The notes below the pieces were generated by a model. The model searched no databases. It saw nothing but the letters and a program-made list of their open reading frames with translations, and was not told the origin of the DNA. A program made the translations under genes and the position numbers. Shown piece by piece: positions 19,148 to 27,269 of a stretch of 64,000 nt of DNA. Numbering within the stretch: the first letter of the stretch is position 1; each line of letters opens with the position of its first letter. Origin of the DNA: Rariglobus sp. (GTDB lineage: Bacteria > Verrucomicrobiota > Verrucomicrobiia > Opitutales > Opitutaceae); assembly GCA_029266495.1 (NCBI GenBank), contig JAQSWS010000006.1, forward strand, positions 1 through 64,000, read 5' to 3'.

Positions 19148-21352
19148 TCAAGGCGACGGCACCGGCGCCACGCGCACGCCGTCCGCCATCACGTAGCCGT
19201 TTGTGCCCGTCGTGCGGAACTTCACCTCCGCGTTCGTCGGCGACAGCGCATACACGCCGAGCAACACCCAGGTGTTGCTGTCCGTCTGCTGATTCACCGT
19301 CACGGTCGAGGTGGCTCCGCTCGTCTGCACGATGTCCACCGGCACGTTGCTCGCGCGATTCGTGTCGGCCGGCCAGCGCGCATACACGAGATAATTTCCC
19401 GCCGTCGCGATCGCCGGTTTAAACGAGAACGTCTTCGTGCCTTTCCCCGTGTTGCCGTCATGCACGTAATTCGTTCCGAGGAACCCGGGTGTGCCCGTCG
19501 AGGCTGTCCACGTGCCGGTGCTCACCACCGACGCCGTGTCCGTGTTGTCCACCGTCGTGTAGCCGGTCGTCGGCGCCGGGATGAACTTCATCGCGTCCGC
19601 AATCACAAACCCGCTCGTGCCGGTCGTGCGGATCGTCGCCCGCGCGTTCACCACGGCGAGGTCATACACGCCGAGCAGGTTCCACTGCGCGCCGTTCGTC
19701 TGCTGGTTCACGGTCACCGTCGAGACCGACAGGTCCGCCGAGCGAATATCGAAGGGCACATTCGTGGCGCGGTTGCTCGCCGCCGCCCAGCGCGCATACA
19801 CCAGATATTCCCCGTCCGCCGTCAGCGGCGGCACAAACGCAAAGGTCTTCGTGCCTTTCGCCGCGTTTTCGTCATGCGCGTAGTTGCTTCCGTAATACCC
19901 GGTGTTCGTCGTCGAGCCGACCCAGCTGCCCACCTTCACCACGTTCGCGGTCGTGGCGTTGTCCACCGTCACCGTGCTCGGCGCCGCCCGCGTGCCGCTC
20001 CACGAACGCACCCAGTCGACTTCCATCACCTGGTTGTGCACCTGCGCGCCCGGATTGTTGCCACCCCAGCCGCCCATCTGCAGCGAGAGGATGAAATACG
20101 CCGGCACGTTGATCACGCGGCTGTTCGCGTATTCCACCGTCTTGATGCCATCGATGTAGAACGCCAGCACCCCCGGCTCCCAATACACGCCATACGTGTG
20201 GAACCCGTCACCGGTCGCCGGATACGTGATGTCGTGCCACTCCGCCGACTTGTGCGATGCGTCGTAACCATCCCAATGCAGTGCGTGCTGCGCCACGTTC
20301 GCGCCCCAGATTCCGAGGCTCTCCATCACATCGACTTCCATGCCGCCGTTGAAGGTCGTGGCGGTGTCGCCCCAGTCATCCTTCACGCCGAGGTCCACCG
20401 CGTTTCCGTAGTTTGTGTTCGCCAGCGTGCCCCAGCGCACCGTTGCGTCCTCGGTCACGGTATAGGCCGTGCCGTTGATCACGAGTTGCGGACGATCCGC
20501 CGCGTTCGCCGCCTCGCTACTGTGAAACGCGAGCAGCTTCGTGCGCATAAACGTGTCCGCCAGCACGAGGCTCACGATCTTGTCGCCCGCCATCTGCTGC
20601 GCCACGTAGTCGGTCACGTCGATCGTGATTTCGCTGCCCGCCGACACCAGGTTGTTCCACTTCTGCGCGACCCAGATCGGATTGGGCACCGGCTTGTTGT
20701 TCCAGGTGATCGTCGACTCGCTCCACGAATCGTCGCCAAGCTTCATCGCCACGAGGTTGTTCGTGCCGCCCGTCTCCATCGACGAGACCTTCACCTTCAA
20801 CGTCGCGCTCGTCACCGTGCCCGGACTCACGCCGGTCAGATCGAACTTCAGATAGGCCCGCCGATACGAGTCTTTCCACCCGTAGCTGCCGCGGTCCGGC
20901 ATCAGCCAGAACGCCGGCCACAATCCGGTGACCGCCGGATATTTGATGCGCGCCTCGATGTAGCCGTGCTGCTGCGCATGATTGAAGAACGTGCTCACCT
21001 CGCCCGTGGCGTAGCTGTAGTTCGTTCCGCTGTAAGTAATCGCACGCTGCTCGGCCTTCAGCTTCAGCTTGCCGTCGGCGACGGTGATATTCTCCGGCGC
21101 CGTTCCCGCCGAACCGGCGATCCCGGCGTGATGCGAACCGAGCCGCCACTTGGTGCCGTCGACCACGGTGCCGTTAAACTCGTCTTCAAACACCGGCGTC
21201 CAGGTTCCGGGCACCAGCGGATCGACCGCATGCAAGGTTCCGCCGAGAGCCAGCGAACCGACCAGGGCCGCCGCGGTGCGTTTCAACCGGCATCGCGGCA
21301 GCAAACGGGCACGACGTAGCGGGTCCACTCCAACAGGGGTATTCATTTTCAT
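19148..21352 (-). CDS. Secreted GH16 beta-glucanase with inserted DNRLRE-like domain and two golvesin-type C-terminal domains
   Basis: A 734-aa secreted enzyme. Signal region to about residue 42; GH16 part one about 48-158 (FEDEFNGTVVDGTKWRLG, GLWPAFWLMPDRG); inserted module about 161-333; GH16 part two about 335-452, starting with the catalytic motif EVDVME (Glu339 nucleophile, Glu344 acid/base) and including HTYGVYWEPGVLAFYIDG. Two golvesin/xanthan-lyase-like beta domains follow (about 462-597 and 600-734, each with KGTKTFxFxP and YARW). The inserted module has the DNRLRE/CBM96 halves in swapped order. It probably cleaves laminarin-type or mixed-link beta-glucan outside the cell. A close paralog is at 22998-26246. 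Confidence 0.88.
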   Translation of the reverse strand: MKMNTPVGVDPLRRARLLPRCRLKRTAAALVGSLALGGTLHAVDPLVPGTWTPVFEDEFNGTVVDGTKWRLGSHHAGIAGSAGTAPENITVADGKLKLKAEQRAITYSGTNYSYATGEVSTFFNHAQQHGYIEARIKYPAVTGLWPAFWLMPDRGSYGWKDSYRRAYLKFDLTGVSPGTVTSATLKVKVSSMETGGTNNLVAMKLGDDSWSESTITWNNKPVPNPIWVAQKWNNLVSAGSEITIDVTDYVAQQMAGDKIVSLVLADTFMRTKLLAFHSSEAANAADRPQLVINGTAYTVTEDATVRWGTLANTNYGNAVDLGVKDDWGDTATTFNGGMEVDVMESLGIWGANVAQHALHWDGYDASHKSAEWHDITYPATGDGFHTYGVYWEPGVLAFYIDGIKTVEYANSRVINVPAYFILSLQMGGWGGNNPGAQVHNQVMEVDWVRSWSGTRAAPSTVTVDNATTANVVKVGSWVGSTTNTGYYGSNYAHDENAAKGTKTFAFVPPLTADGEYLVYARWAAASNRATNVPFDIRSADLSVSTVTVNQQTNGAQWNLLGVYDLAVVNARATIRTTGTSGFVIADAMKFIPAPTTGYTTVDNTDTASVVSTGTWTASTGTPGFLGTNYVHDGNTGKGTKTFSFKPAIATAGNYLVYARWPADTNRASNVPVDIVQTSGATSTVTVNQQTDSNTWVLLGVYALSPTNAEVKFRTTGTNGYVMADGVRVAPVPSP

Positions 21353-21388
21353 AGGGGCAAAGTCACCCTACCGTGATTCGCGTCCAAA

Positions 21389-21434
21389 GTGTTAGCGCAT
21401 CGCCGACCGCAAATATGGCTATCGCTGATTCCGG
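21389..21434 (-). promoter_or_regulatory. Conserved upstream element shared by the two GH16 genes
   Basis: About 46 bp starting GTGTTAGCGCATCGCCGACC (plus strand) and continuing through CTATCGCTGATTCC. The same block, with a few changes, lies at 26295-26340. In both cases it sits 36-48 bp upstream of the GH16 start codon while flanking sequence differs more, so it is a candidate promoter/operator for coordinated control. Confidence 0.5.
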
Positions 21435-21454
21435 CTCGCCGCCGGGCGACCGCC

Positions 21455-22900
21455 TCAGCCGCGGTTTACCTTCACGGCGAGCCGCGCGCTTTCCAGGAGC
21501 TGGATTCGGACGATCCCCGACAAGGTCGATCCGGCGATCGCCATCTCCGCGGCCGCAGGATCCGATTGTATCCATTCGACTGCTACGGATCGCAGTTGTC
21601 CGTCGCGCGTGGAGCCGTCCAGGATCTTGCCGGCTGACTGAAACGCCAACGCAGGGGAGGTCGTTTGCGCGGCGCGGCTGAAGGACAGCAACGCCGCATC
21701 GCGCACGCCGCCCGCCGGAAGCAGCTCCGCCCACGCGGAGGCCGCCGTAATGTCGCTGCCCGTCCAGAGCCCCATCAAACGATCCAGCGCCGGCGCCCTC
21801 GAAACCCCGGGGCATCTCGCCACCCACGCGGCGACCTCCGCGGGCGCCGTATGGCCCCACGCCGAAACCAACGTGAGCACGGCGCCCTCGCGGGCCGTCC
21901 CCTCCGGAAGACCGGACAGAAATCCGGCCGCGGCCCGGGGATCCTTTTGCGCCCACGTGCTCACCAGCGAGCTCAACGCCTGGTTGAGCGCTTCGCCCTG
22001 GGCCAGCGTGCGCGCCCATGCGGATGCCGCGACAGGATCGGCCTCCGCCCATTTGCCCGCGACCATGGCGACCAGTGCGGGATTGTTTTGAGCGGACACA
22101 TAAGCCGACGCGGAGTGCGGATCGCGCTCCGCCCATTGATACGCCATCTGCTCCAGCGCCCGGGTCTTCGTCGCGCCTTCCGGCAACGACTTCATCCATT
22201 CCACGGCCTTGTTCACATCGGCGCCCGACCAGAGCGCGGAGACCTGTCCCAACAGATCGAGCATCTGCGGGTCCACGGTGGCGCCGCCCGGCTCGGTGAC
22301 CACGAGCAGCGACAACAGGCCGGCCGCGGTGGCGGGCGCCGTTCCCGCCCATATGCGAAAAAACGGTCCGTAAAGCTCCTTCCGGCTCGCCTCCGGCAAC
22401 GACTGCTCGGCCCACACAACCATCGCCTCCGGGTCCCTCGCAGCCATCGCCTGCGCCAACACATCCCGGGCCTGTTGATGAAGCTGATCGGCTCCACCGC
22501 GTTTTCCAAACCAGGCAAGCGCCCCCGTGAGATCCCGCCGCGCCCACTCGCTTAGAAGCGCCGCACGGGTCTCGGCCCTCAAATCCCCATCCGCAATGGA
22601 ATCCATCGCCTCCAGCATGTCCGCCATTGCCTCCGAGGTGATCGACGCCGCCCACTCCGACAGCAACCCGGTCCGCCGTTTTTCGTCGGTTCCACGGAGC
22701 GCCGCCTCCCAGGAACCGCGGAATTCGCCAGCGGGAGACTTTGAGGTTTCGACCGGCTCGGGCCGCGAGCCCGCCCCTTCGCCGTCCCTGAAGAGCAAAC
22801 CACCCGAAACCAGCACCGCCGCCAGAGCGGCCGCCAGAGCGGCCGCCGGAACCAGGAGCCGCCTGGAAGGTTTTGCGGCCGTTTGCTTGATAGACTTCAT
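21455..22900 (-). CDS. Secreted or membrane-anchored repeat protein (helical WAxxDPxAA repeats)
   Basis: A 481-aa protein with a basic N-terminus and one hydrophobic segment (residues about 15-37, LLVPAAALAAALAAVLVSGG), so membrane-anchored or exported. The rest is an array of about ten helical repeats of 30-40 residues built on W-A-x2-D-P-x-A-A-x2-W-A-x2-L-P-x-G (examples WAERDPHSASAYVSAQ, WAEADPVAASAWARTLAQG, WAQKDPRAAAGFLSGLPEG). This resembles HEAT/TPR-like solenoids found as uncharacterised proteins in Verrucomicrobiota. It sits between the two GH16 genes on the same strand, so it may assist the glucan system, but no function is known. Confidence 0.7.
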   Translation of the reverse strand: MKSIKQTAAKPSRRLLVPAAALAAALAAVLVSGGLLFRDGEGAGSRPEPVETSKSPAGEFRGSWEAALRGTDEKRRTGLLSEWAASITSEAMADMLEAMDSIADGDLRAETRAALLSEWARRDLTGALAWFGKRGGADQLHQQARDVLAQAMAARDPEAMVVWAEQSLPEASRKELYGPFFRIWAGTAPATAAGLLSLLVVTEPGGATVDPQMLDLLGQVSALWSGADVNKAVEWMKSLPEGATKTRALEQMAYQWAERDPHSASAYVSAQNNPALVAMVAGKWAEADPVAASAWARTLAQGEALNQALSSLVSTWAQKDPRAAAGFLSGLPEGTAREGAVLTLVSAWGHTAPAEVAAWVARCPGVSRAPALDRLMGLWTGSDITAASAWAELLPAGGVRDAALLSFSRAAQTTSPALAFQSAGKILDGSTRDGQLRSVAVEWIQSDPAAAEMAIAGSTLSGIVRIQLLESARLAVKVNRG

Positions 22901-22920
22901 GGTTTGAATCCTGACTTTTC

Positions 22921-22983
22921 GTAGGGCCGTCGCTTGCGACGTGCCTCGCCTGTCGGACGGCGTGGCGCAAGCGCCAGCCCTAC
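22921..22983. repeat. 63-bp inverted-repeat element (GTAGGGC...GCCCTAC)
   Basis: Ends GTAGGGC and GCCCTAC are inverted; inside are two small hairpins, CGTCGCTTGCGACG and TGGCGCAAGCGCCA. A related element with the same left end lies at 47241-47321. It is 20 bp upstream of the repeat-protein start on the minus strand and looks like a non-autonomous dispersed repeat. Confidence 0.75.
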
Positions 22984-22997
22984 ATATAATCAGAGCC

Positions 22998-25900
22998 TCA
23001 CGGAGTCGCCGTGAGGTTGTCGAAGGTCACGGTGGAGAGCACCGTGTTATCGTGGCTGCACACCGGCAGCCCGATGTAGACGTCCGTGCCCATGGTCAGC
23101 GTGACCGAGGTCACCAGAGTCCAGTTGACGCCGTCCACGGACTTGTAGCCGGTGAACGTGCTGCCGGTGCGCGTCAGCCGCACCCAGTTGTTCGGCGCGC
23201 TGTTGAGCGAGCCGCCGGCCACGCTGCTCGTGGCGCTTCCGCTGGTCGTCGCACGCGATTGGAACCGGAACCCGTTGCCCGGCGTCACCGCCATGAGCGC
23301 AAACTTCGATCCGGGTGCCAGGCTTTCACGGATCATCACGCCGGCCTTCGCCCATGTGTTCGTGTTGCCTTGCGAGGCCACCCGCACGCGGATGTCGCAG
23401 TCGCCGCTGGCCGGCATTCGGGCGAAGTGAAACGCATCCGCCGCGCCGGTGATGTCCGCACCGGATCCGGCCACGGTAAAGACGCCGGCCGAGTAACTCG
23501 TCGAGCCGGCGACGCCCGCCGCACCGATGTCGCCGCCGGTCAAGGACCCGGACTGGGCGAACGCAACGAACGCATTCGCCGCGAGCGCCCCGAGGTTGAT
23601 GCGCACTTCGTCGACCAGTCCGCGCAACTCATAGCGGTGCAACTGGCGCGTGGTCGTGCCCGCTCCGAGCAGGTTCGACACGCTGGAGTTGAGATCCGCC
23701 CCGATTGTGCCCGTGCCGATCTGGTTCGCAGCCGCAGGCGACCCGTTGAGGGCGGTCCAGTAGAACTTGAGATTCCCGGCCACGCCGGCCTGACCATCGT
23801 AAGTCACCGCCACGTGATACCAGTCATTGGCCACGAAGGCATGGGTTCCCGTCGTGGGAATCGTCGCCGCGAACGCAGCCGTGCCGTCGTAGAACGACAG
23901 CGTGCCCGCGTTCACCCGGAAGAGGAAACCGCGGATCGAATCGCCGTCGTGCGCGAGGATGTTTTGCTCGCCGGCGGTCGTGCTCAGCGAGACGAACGCC
24001 TCGTAGGTAAACGATCCATCGGTCCCTTGCAGACTCGACTGCGGCACCGCACCGGCCGTGAGCGCACCGCCGCCGACCGACGAGGTCGTCGTGTGGTAGT
24101 TGTTGTCACCCGAGGCGAGCACGTTGAAGGCGCTGCCGTAGCCGGTAAAGGCCGTGGCTCCATAACCGCCCGTCCCGGTGTTGTCCCGGCCGGTCGTGCC
24201 GCCGGTGTTGGTGAAGTCGAGCGCGGACCCGCCCGAACCTTGGTTGACGATGGTCCCGGACGCCGCGTCAAACGTGTAGTGACCGACCATCGGATCCGCG
24301 GGTGGCGGCGGAGCGACGGTGACACTCACGTTGTCGAACACCACGCGCGACGAGGAGCTGACGTTGTGACTGCACACCGGCAGGCCGGCATACACGGTCG
24401 CACCCATGGCGATCGTGGTGGAGCTCACCTGCGTCCAACTCGTGCCATTGGAGGATTTGTAGGCGATGAACGTGCTGCCGCTGCGCACGAGACGCACCCA
24501 GTTGTTCGGCGAGGTGTTGAGACCGCCGCCGGATAACGTGGTGGTGTCGCCACCGGCCGTCGAACGGGACAGGGAGCGGAAACCGTTGCCGGGCGTCACG
24601 ACCATCGTCGCGTGGGGCGAGTTGGGTTGCAGGGTGTCGCGAATCATCACGCCGGCCTTCGCCCAGGTATGCGTGTTGGTTTGAAAAGTCACGCGGGCGC
24701 GGATGTCGAAATCGCCGGTGACGGGCTGCCGCACAAAGTGGAACGCGTCCTCCAGAAGGGCGATGTCGGCCCCCGAACCATAAACGGTGAAAACACCGCC
24801 GGTTTCACTTGCGGAACCCGCTGCATCGACCGTGCCGATATCACCGCCGGTCCAGGGCGCGGGCGGACTGGCCGGAGGTTCGGAGCGCGTGCCGCTCCAG
24901 GAGCGCACGTAATCCACCTCCATGACCTGGTTGTGCACCTGCGGACCGGCGTTGTTGTTGTCCCAGCCGCCCAGTTGCAGCGACAGCAGGAAATAGGCGG
25001 GCACGCTCATCACGCGCGCGTTGACGTGTTCGCCAGTCTTGACGCCATTGATGTAGAACGCGAGCCGGCCGGGCTCCCAATAAACGCCGTAGGTGTGGAA
25101 GCCATCGGGCGAGGCCGCATACGGGATCTTGCTCCAGCTGGTGGTCTTGTGCTGCGTATCATAACCGTCCCAATGCAGCGCGTGGCTCGTGACATTGGGG
25201 CCCCAGATGCCGAGGCTCTCCATGATGTCCACCTCCATGCCGTCGCTGAAAGTCGTCGCGGTGTCGCCCCAGTCATCCTTCACGCCGAGATCGACGGCGC
25301 TGCCGTAATTGTTGTTCGCAAGCGTGCCCCAGCGCACGGTGGCGTCCTCGGTCGCGGTGTAGGCCGTGCCGTTGATCACGAGTTGCGGACGAACCGCCGT
25401 GTTCGTCGCCTCGCTGCTGTGGAAGGCAAGGAGCTTCGTGCGCGCGAACGTGTCCGCGAGAACAAGGCTGACGATCTTGTCACCGGACATCTCCTGCGCG
25501 ACGTAGCCGGTCACATCGATCGTGATCTCCGTGCCCGCCACGACCTGGTTGTTCCAGCGTTGTTCGATCCAGATCGGATTGGGTGCCGGCTTGTTGTTCC
25601 AGGTGAGGGTGGATTCGCTCCACGAGTCCTCGGCGAGCTTCATCACGAGGAGATTGTTCGTGCCGCCGGTATCGAAGGACGAAACCGTGAGCTTGAGCGT
25701 GGCGCTCGTCACCGTGCCCGGGTCGACGCCGGTCAGATCGAATTTGAGGTAGGCGCGGCGGTGGGCGTCCCGCCATCCGTAACTGCCGCGATCCGGCATC
25801 AACCAGAAGGCGGGCCAAAGCCCGGTGACCGCGGGGTATTTGATGCGCGCCTCGATGTAACCGTGTTGCTGGCGGTGATTGAAAAACGTGCTGATCTCGC

Positions 25901-26246
25901 CGGTGGCGTAGTTGTAATTGGTGCCGCTGTAGGCGACGGCTCGCTGCTCGACCTTCATCTTCAACTTGCCGTCGGCGATGGAGACGTTTTCGGGGGCGAT
26001 GCCGCCGGATCCGGCAATGCCGGCGTGATGCGTGCCCAGGCGCCACTTGGTGCCGTCGACGGTCGCACCGTCAAACTCGTCTTGAAACAGCAGCGTCCAC
26101 GAACCGGGCACGGGGGGCACCGGCTGGGACTGCAAGGATCCGGCCAGGGCAAGCGCGCCGATCAAGGCCGGCACACCCCGCAACCGGCCGGGCGGCAGCA
26201 AACGGACGCGACGCAGCAACTCCATTCCGACAAGGGGTATCTTCAT
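22998..26246 (-). CDS. Large secreted GH16 enzyme with inserted DNRLRE-like domain, LamG and two beta-sandwich domains
   Basis: A 1082-aa paralog of the 19148-21352 enzyme; the first ~450 residues are very similar, including signal region, FQDEFDGATVDGTKWRLG, the inserted module (about 160-332) and the GH16 motif EVDIME. The C-terminus differs: two DUF1349-like beta-sandwich domains (each with GDIG, AFHFxR, TWAKAGVMIR, NNWVRL) flank a LamG/concanavalin-type domain (VGHYTFDAASGTIVNQGSGG to VDEVRINLG). Such accessory domains bind carbohydrate. The pair of enzymes thus share a catalytic core but present it with different binding modules. Likely extracellular beta-glucan hydrolase. Confidence 0.87.
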   Translation of the reverse strand: MKIPLVGMELLRRVRLLPPGRLRGVPALIGALALAGSLQSQPVPPVPGSWTLLFQDEFDGATVDGTKWRLGTHHAGIAGSGGIAPENVSIADGKLKMKVEQRAVAYSGTNYNYATGEISTFFNHRQQHGYIEARIKYPAVTGLWPAFWLMPDRGSYGWRDAHRRAYLKFDLTGVDPGTVTSATLKLTVSSFDTGGTNNLLVMKLAEDSWSESTLTWNNKPAPNPIWIEQRWNNQVVAGTEITIDVTGYVAQEMSGDKIVSLVLADTFARTKLLAFHSSEATNTAVRPQLVINGTAYTATEDATVRWGTLANNNYGSAVDLGVKDDWGDTATTFSDGMEVDIMESLGIWGPNVTSHALHWDGYDTQHKTTSWSKIPYAASPDGFHTYGVYWEPGRLAFYINGVKTGEHVNARVMSVPAYFLLSLQLGGWDNNNAGPQVHNQVMEVDYVRSWSGTRSEPPASPPAPWTGGDIGTVDAAGSASETGGVFTVYGSGADIALLEDAFHFVRQPVTGDFDIRARVTFQTNTHTWAKAGVMIRDTLQPNSPHATMVVTPGNGFRSLSRSTAGGDTTTLSGGGLNTSPNNWVRLVRSGSTFIAYKSSNGTSWTQVSSTTIAMGATVYAGLPVCSHNVSSSSRVVFDNVSVTVAPPPPADPMVGHYTFDAASGTIVNQGSGGSALDFTNTGGTTGRDNTGTGGYGATAFTGYGSAFNVLASGDNNYHTTTSSVGGGALTAGAVPQSSLQGTDGSFTYEAFVSLSTTAGEQNILAHDGDSIRGFLFRVNAGTLSFYDGTAAFAATIPTTGTHAFVANDWYHVAVTYDGQAGVAGNLKFYWTALNGSPAAANQIGTGTIGADLNSSVSNLLGAGTTTRQLHRYELRGLVDEVRINLGALAANAFVAFAQSGSLTGGDIGAAGVAGSTSYSAGVFTVAGSGADITGAADAFHFARMPASGDCDIRVRVASQGNTNTWAKAGVMIRESLAPGSKFALMAVTPGNGFRFQSRATTSGSATSSVAGGSLNSAPNNWVRLTRTGSTFTGYKSVDGVNWTLVTSVTLTMGTDVYIGLPVCSHDNTVLSTVTFDNLTATP

Positions 26247-26294
26247 GGTGGGGGTAAGGGGTGAGCGGGCACCTTACTCCGATTTGATCGCCAG

Positions 26295-26340
26295 GTGTTA
26301 GCGCTTCGCCGACCAAAAATGTGCCTATCCCTGATCCTGC
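26295..26340 (-). promoter_or_regulatory. Second copy of the GH16 upstream element
   Basis: Begins GTGTTAGCGCTTCGCCGACC and continues to CTATCCCTGATCC; the first 20 bases differ from the copy at 21389-21434 at one position. It lies about 48 bp upstream of the start at 26246. Either a shared regulatory site or part of the duplicated promoter. Confidence 0.5.
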
Positions 26341-26433
26341 CCGTCCGCCAAAATCCCCGACGAATGGCCGCGGAATTCGTATCGTAAAATCGGATACAAA
26401 AAAGCCATCATCACGACATCGGCCCAAGGCATG

Positions 26434-26455
26434 GGCGGGAGGACGGACTCCCGCC
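26434..26455. repeat. GC-rich hairpin downstream of the DTW gene
   Basis: Inverted repeat GGCGGGAG (26434-26441) and CTCCCGCC (26448-26455) with a 6-nt loop and no T-tract. It lies between the end of the DTW gene (26491) and the GH16 upstream element, and may end transcription from the DTW side. Confidence 0.55.
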
Positions 26456-26490
26456 AGGTTCAACAACTCATCCGGCCGGTGGTCCGGCGC

Positions 26491-27222
26491 TCACCCGCCC
26501 GACAACACCCGCGCCCTCGCCGTGCGCTCCACCAGCAACGCGCTGAACGCCGCCTTCTCTTCCGGCGACTGCGGATGCATCCGCGCAACCACCTCCGGCA
26601 TTGCTTCGCGCAACGGCGACGTCGCCAGAAAATCCGACGCCATCACCGCCTGCCCGCGCGTCCGCAACCCGGCATACACGTGGAGCTCCAATTGCACGCG
26701 CAACGCGTCGTGCTCCGCCTTCAAGCCCAGCGCGGCCAGCACGAATAACAGCGCCTCCGCCGTGGAAAACTGGCCTTCGCCCTGCTGCGTGCGCAGCCAG
26801 TAGCGGCTCTTTCCCGTCATCGGCAGACTCACCCGCCGGCCCCACCCCTCGGTGTCCTTCTTCATGTCCGCCGCCTCGCCCCAGCTGCCGTCGAGCAGCA
26901 GCAGCTGCAAATTCCCCGGCACGGCGTCCGCCGGCATCGGTTCGCCCAGTGGATGCAGCACCCACAGTTCCTTGCCCGGCCTCACGACCTGCTCGCGCGC
27001 CGGAACCGCGTCATGGCGGTAGACATGCGTGCGCGCGCCGGAGACGACCCGCTGGATAAGGTGTCCCGTGCTGCTCGGCCTGAAAAACTCCCGGGAGTGC
27101 ATCAGCACATCCACCGCCACCGGGCATTCCACCGTCCGCAACCCTTCGCACACGCACCAGCGCGGCACATGCTGGCAACGTATGCAGCGCAACGTGGGAT
27201 TATGAACGACGCTTCTACCCAT
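26491..27222 (-). CDS. DTW-domain protein, likely tRNA acp3U transferase (TapT/TuaA type)
   Basis: A 243-aa protein starting MGRSVVHNPTLRCIRCQHVP. The N-terminal zinc-type cysteines are CIRCQ and CVCE. The mid region has HLIQRVVSGARTHVYRHDAV and the DTW-type motif LLLLDGSWGEAADMKK, then STAEALLFVL. Members transfer an aminocarboxypropyl group from SAM to uridine in tRNA. A GTG start at 27261 is possible but the ATG at 27222 begins at the family's usual N-terminus. It follows the M48 peptidase gene by 47 bp on the same strand and is probably co-transcribed. Confidence 0.85.
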   Translation of the reverse strand: MGRSVVHNPTLRCIRCQHVPRWCVCEGLRTVECPVAVDVLMHSREFFRPSSTGHLIQRVVSGARTHVYRHDAVPAREQVVRPGKELWVLHPLGEPMPADAVPGNLQLLLLDGSWGEAADMKKDTEGWGRRVSLPMTGKSRYWLRTQQGEGQFSTAEALLFVLAALGLKAEHDALRVQLELHVYAGLRTRGQAVMASDFLATSPLREAMPEVVARMHPQSPEEKAAFSALLVERTARARVLSGG

Positions 27223-27269
27223 CGCGCGGTTATCACCCCCGCCCGGATCAATTACAAACACCGTTCTGC

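Noticed and set aside
19016-21319. 767-aa plus-strand frame over the GH16 gene
   Set aside because: Arg/His/Ala-rich antisense shadow without recognisable domains; the GH16 frame has signal peptide and catalytic motif.
19148-26246. Interpretation of the interrupted GH16 domains as frameshift or assembly error
   Set aside because: The same insertion with the same borders exists in two diverged paralogs, both with open frames.
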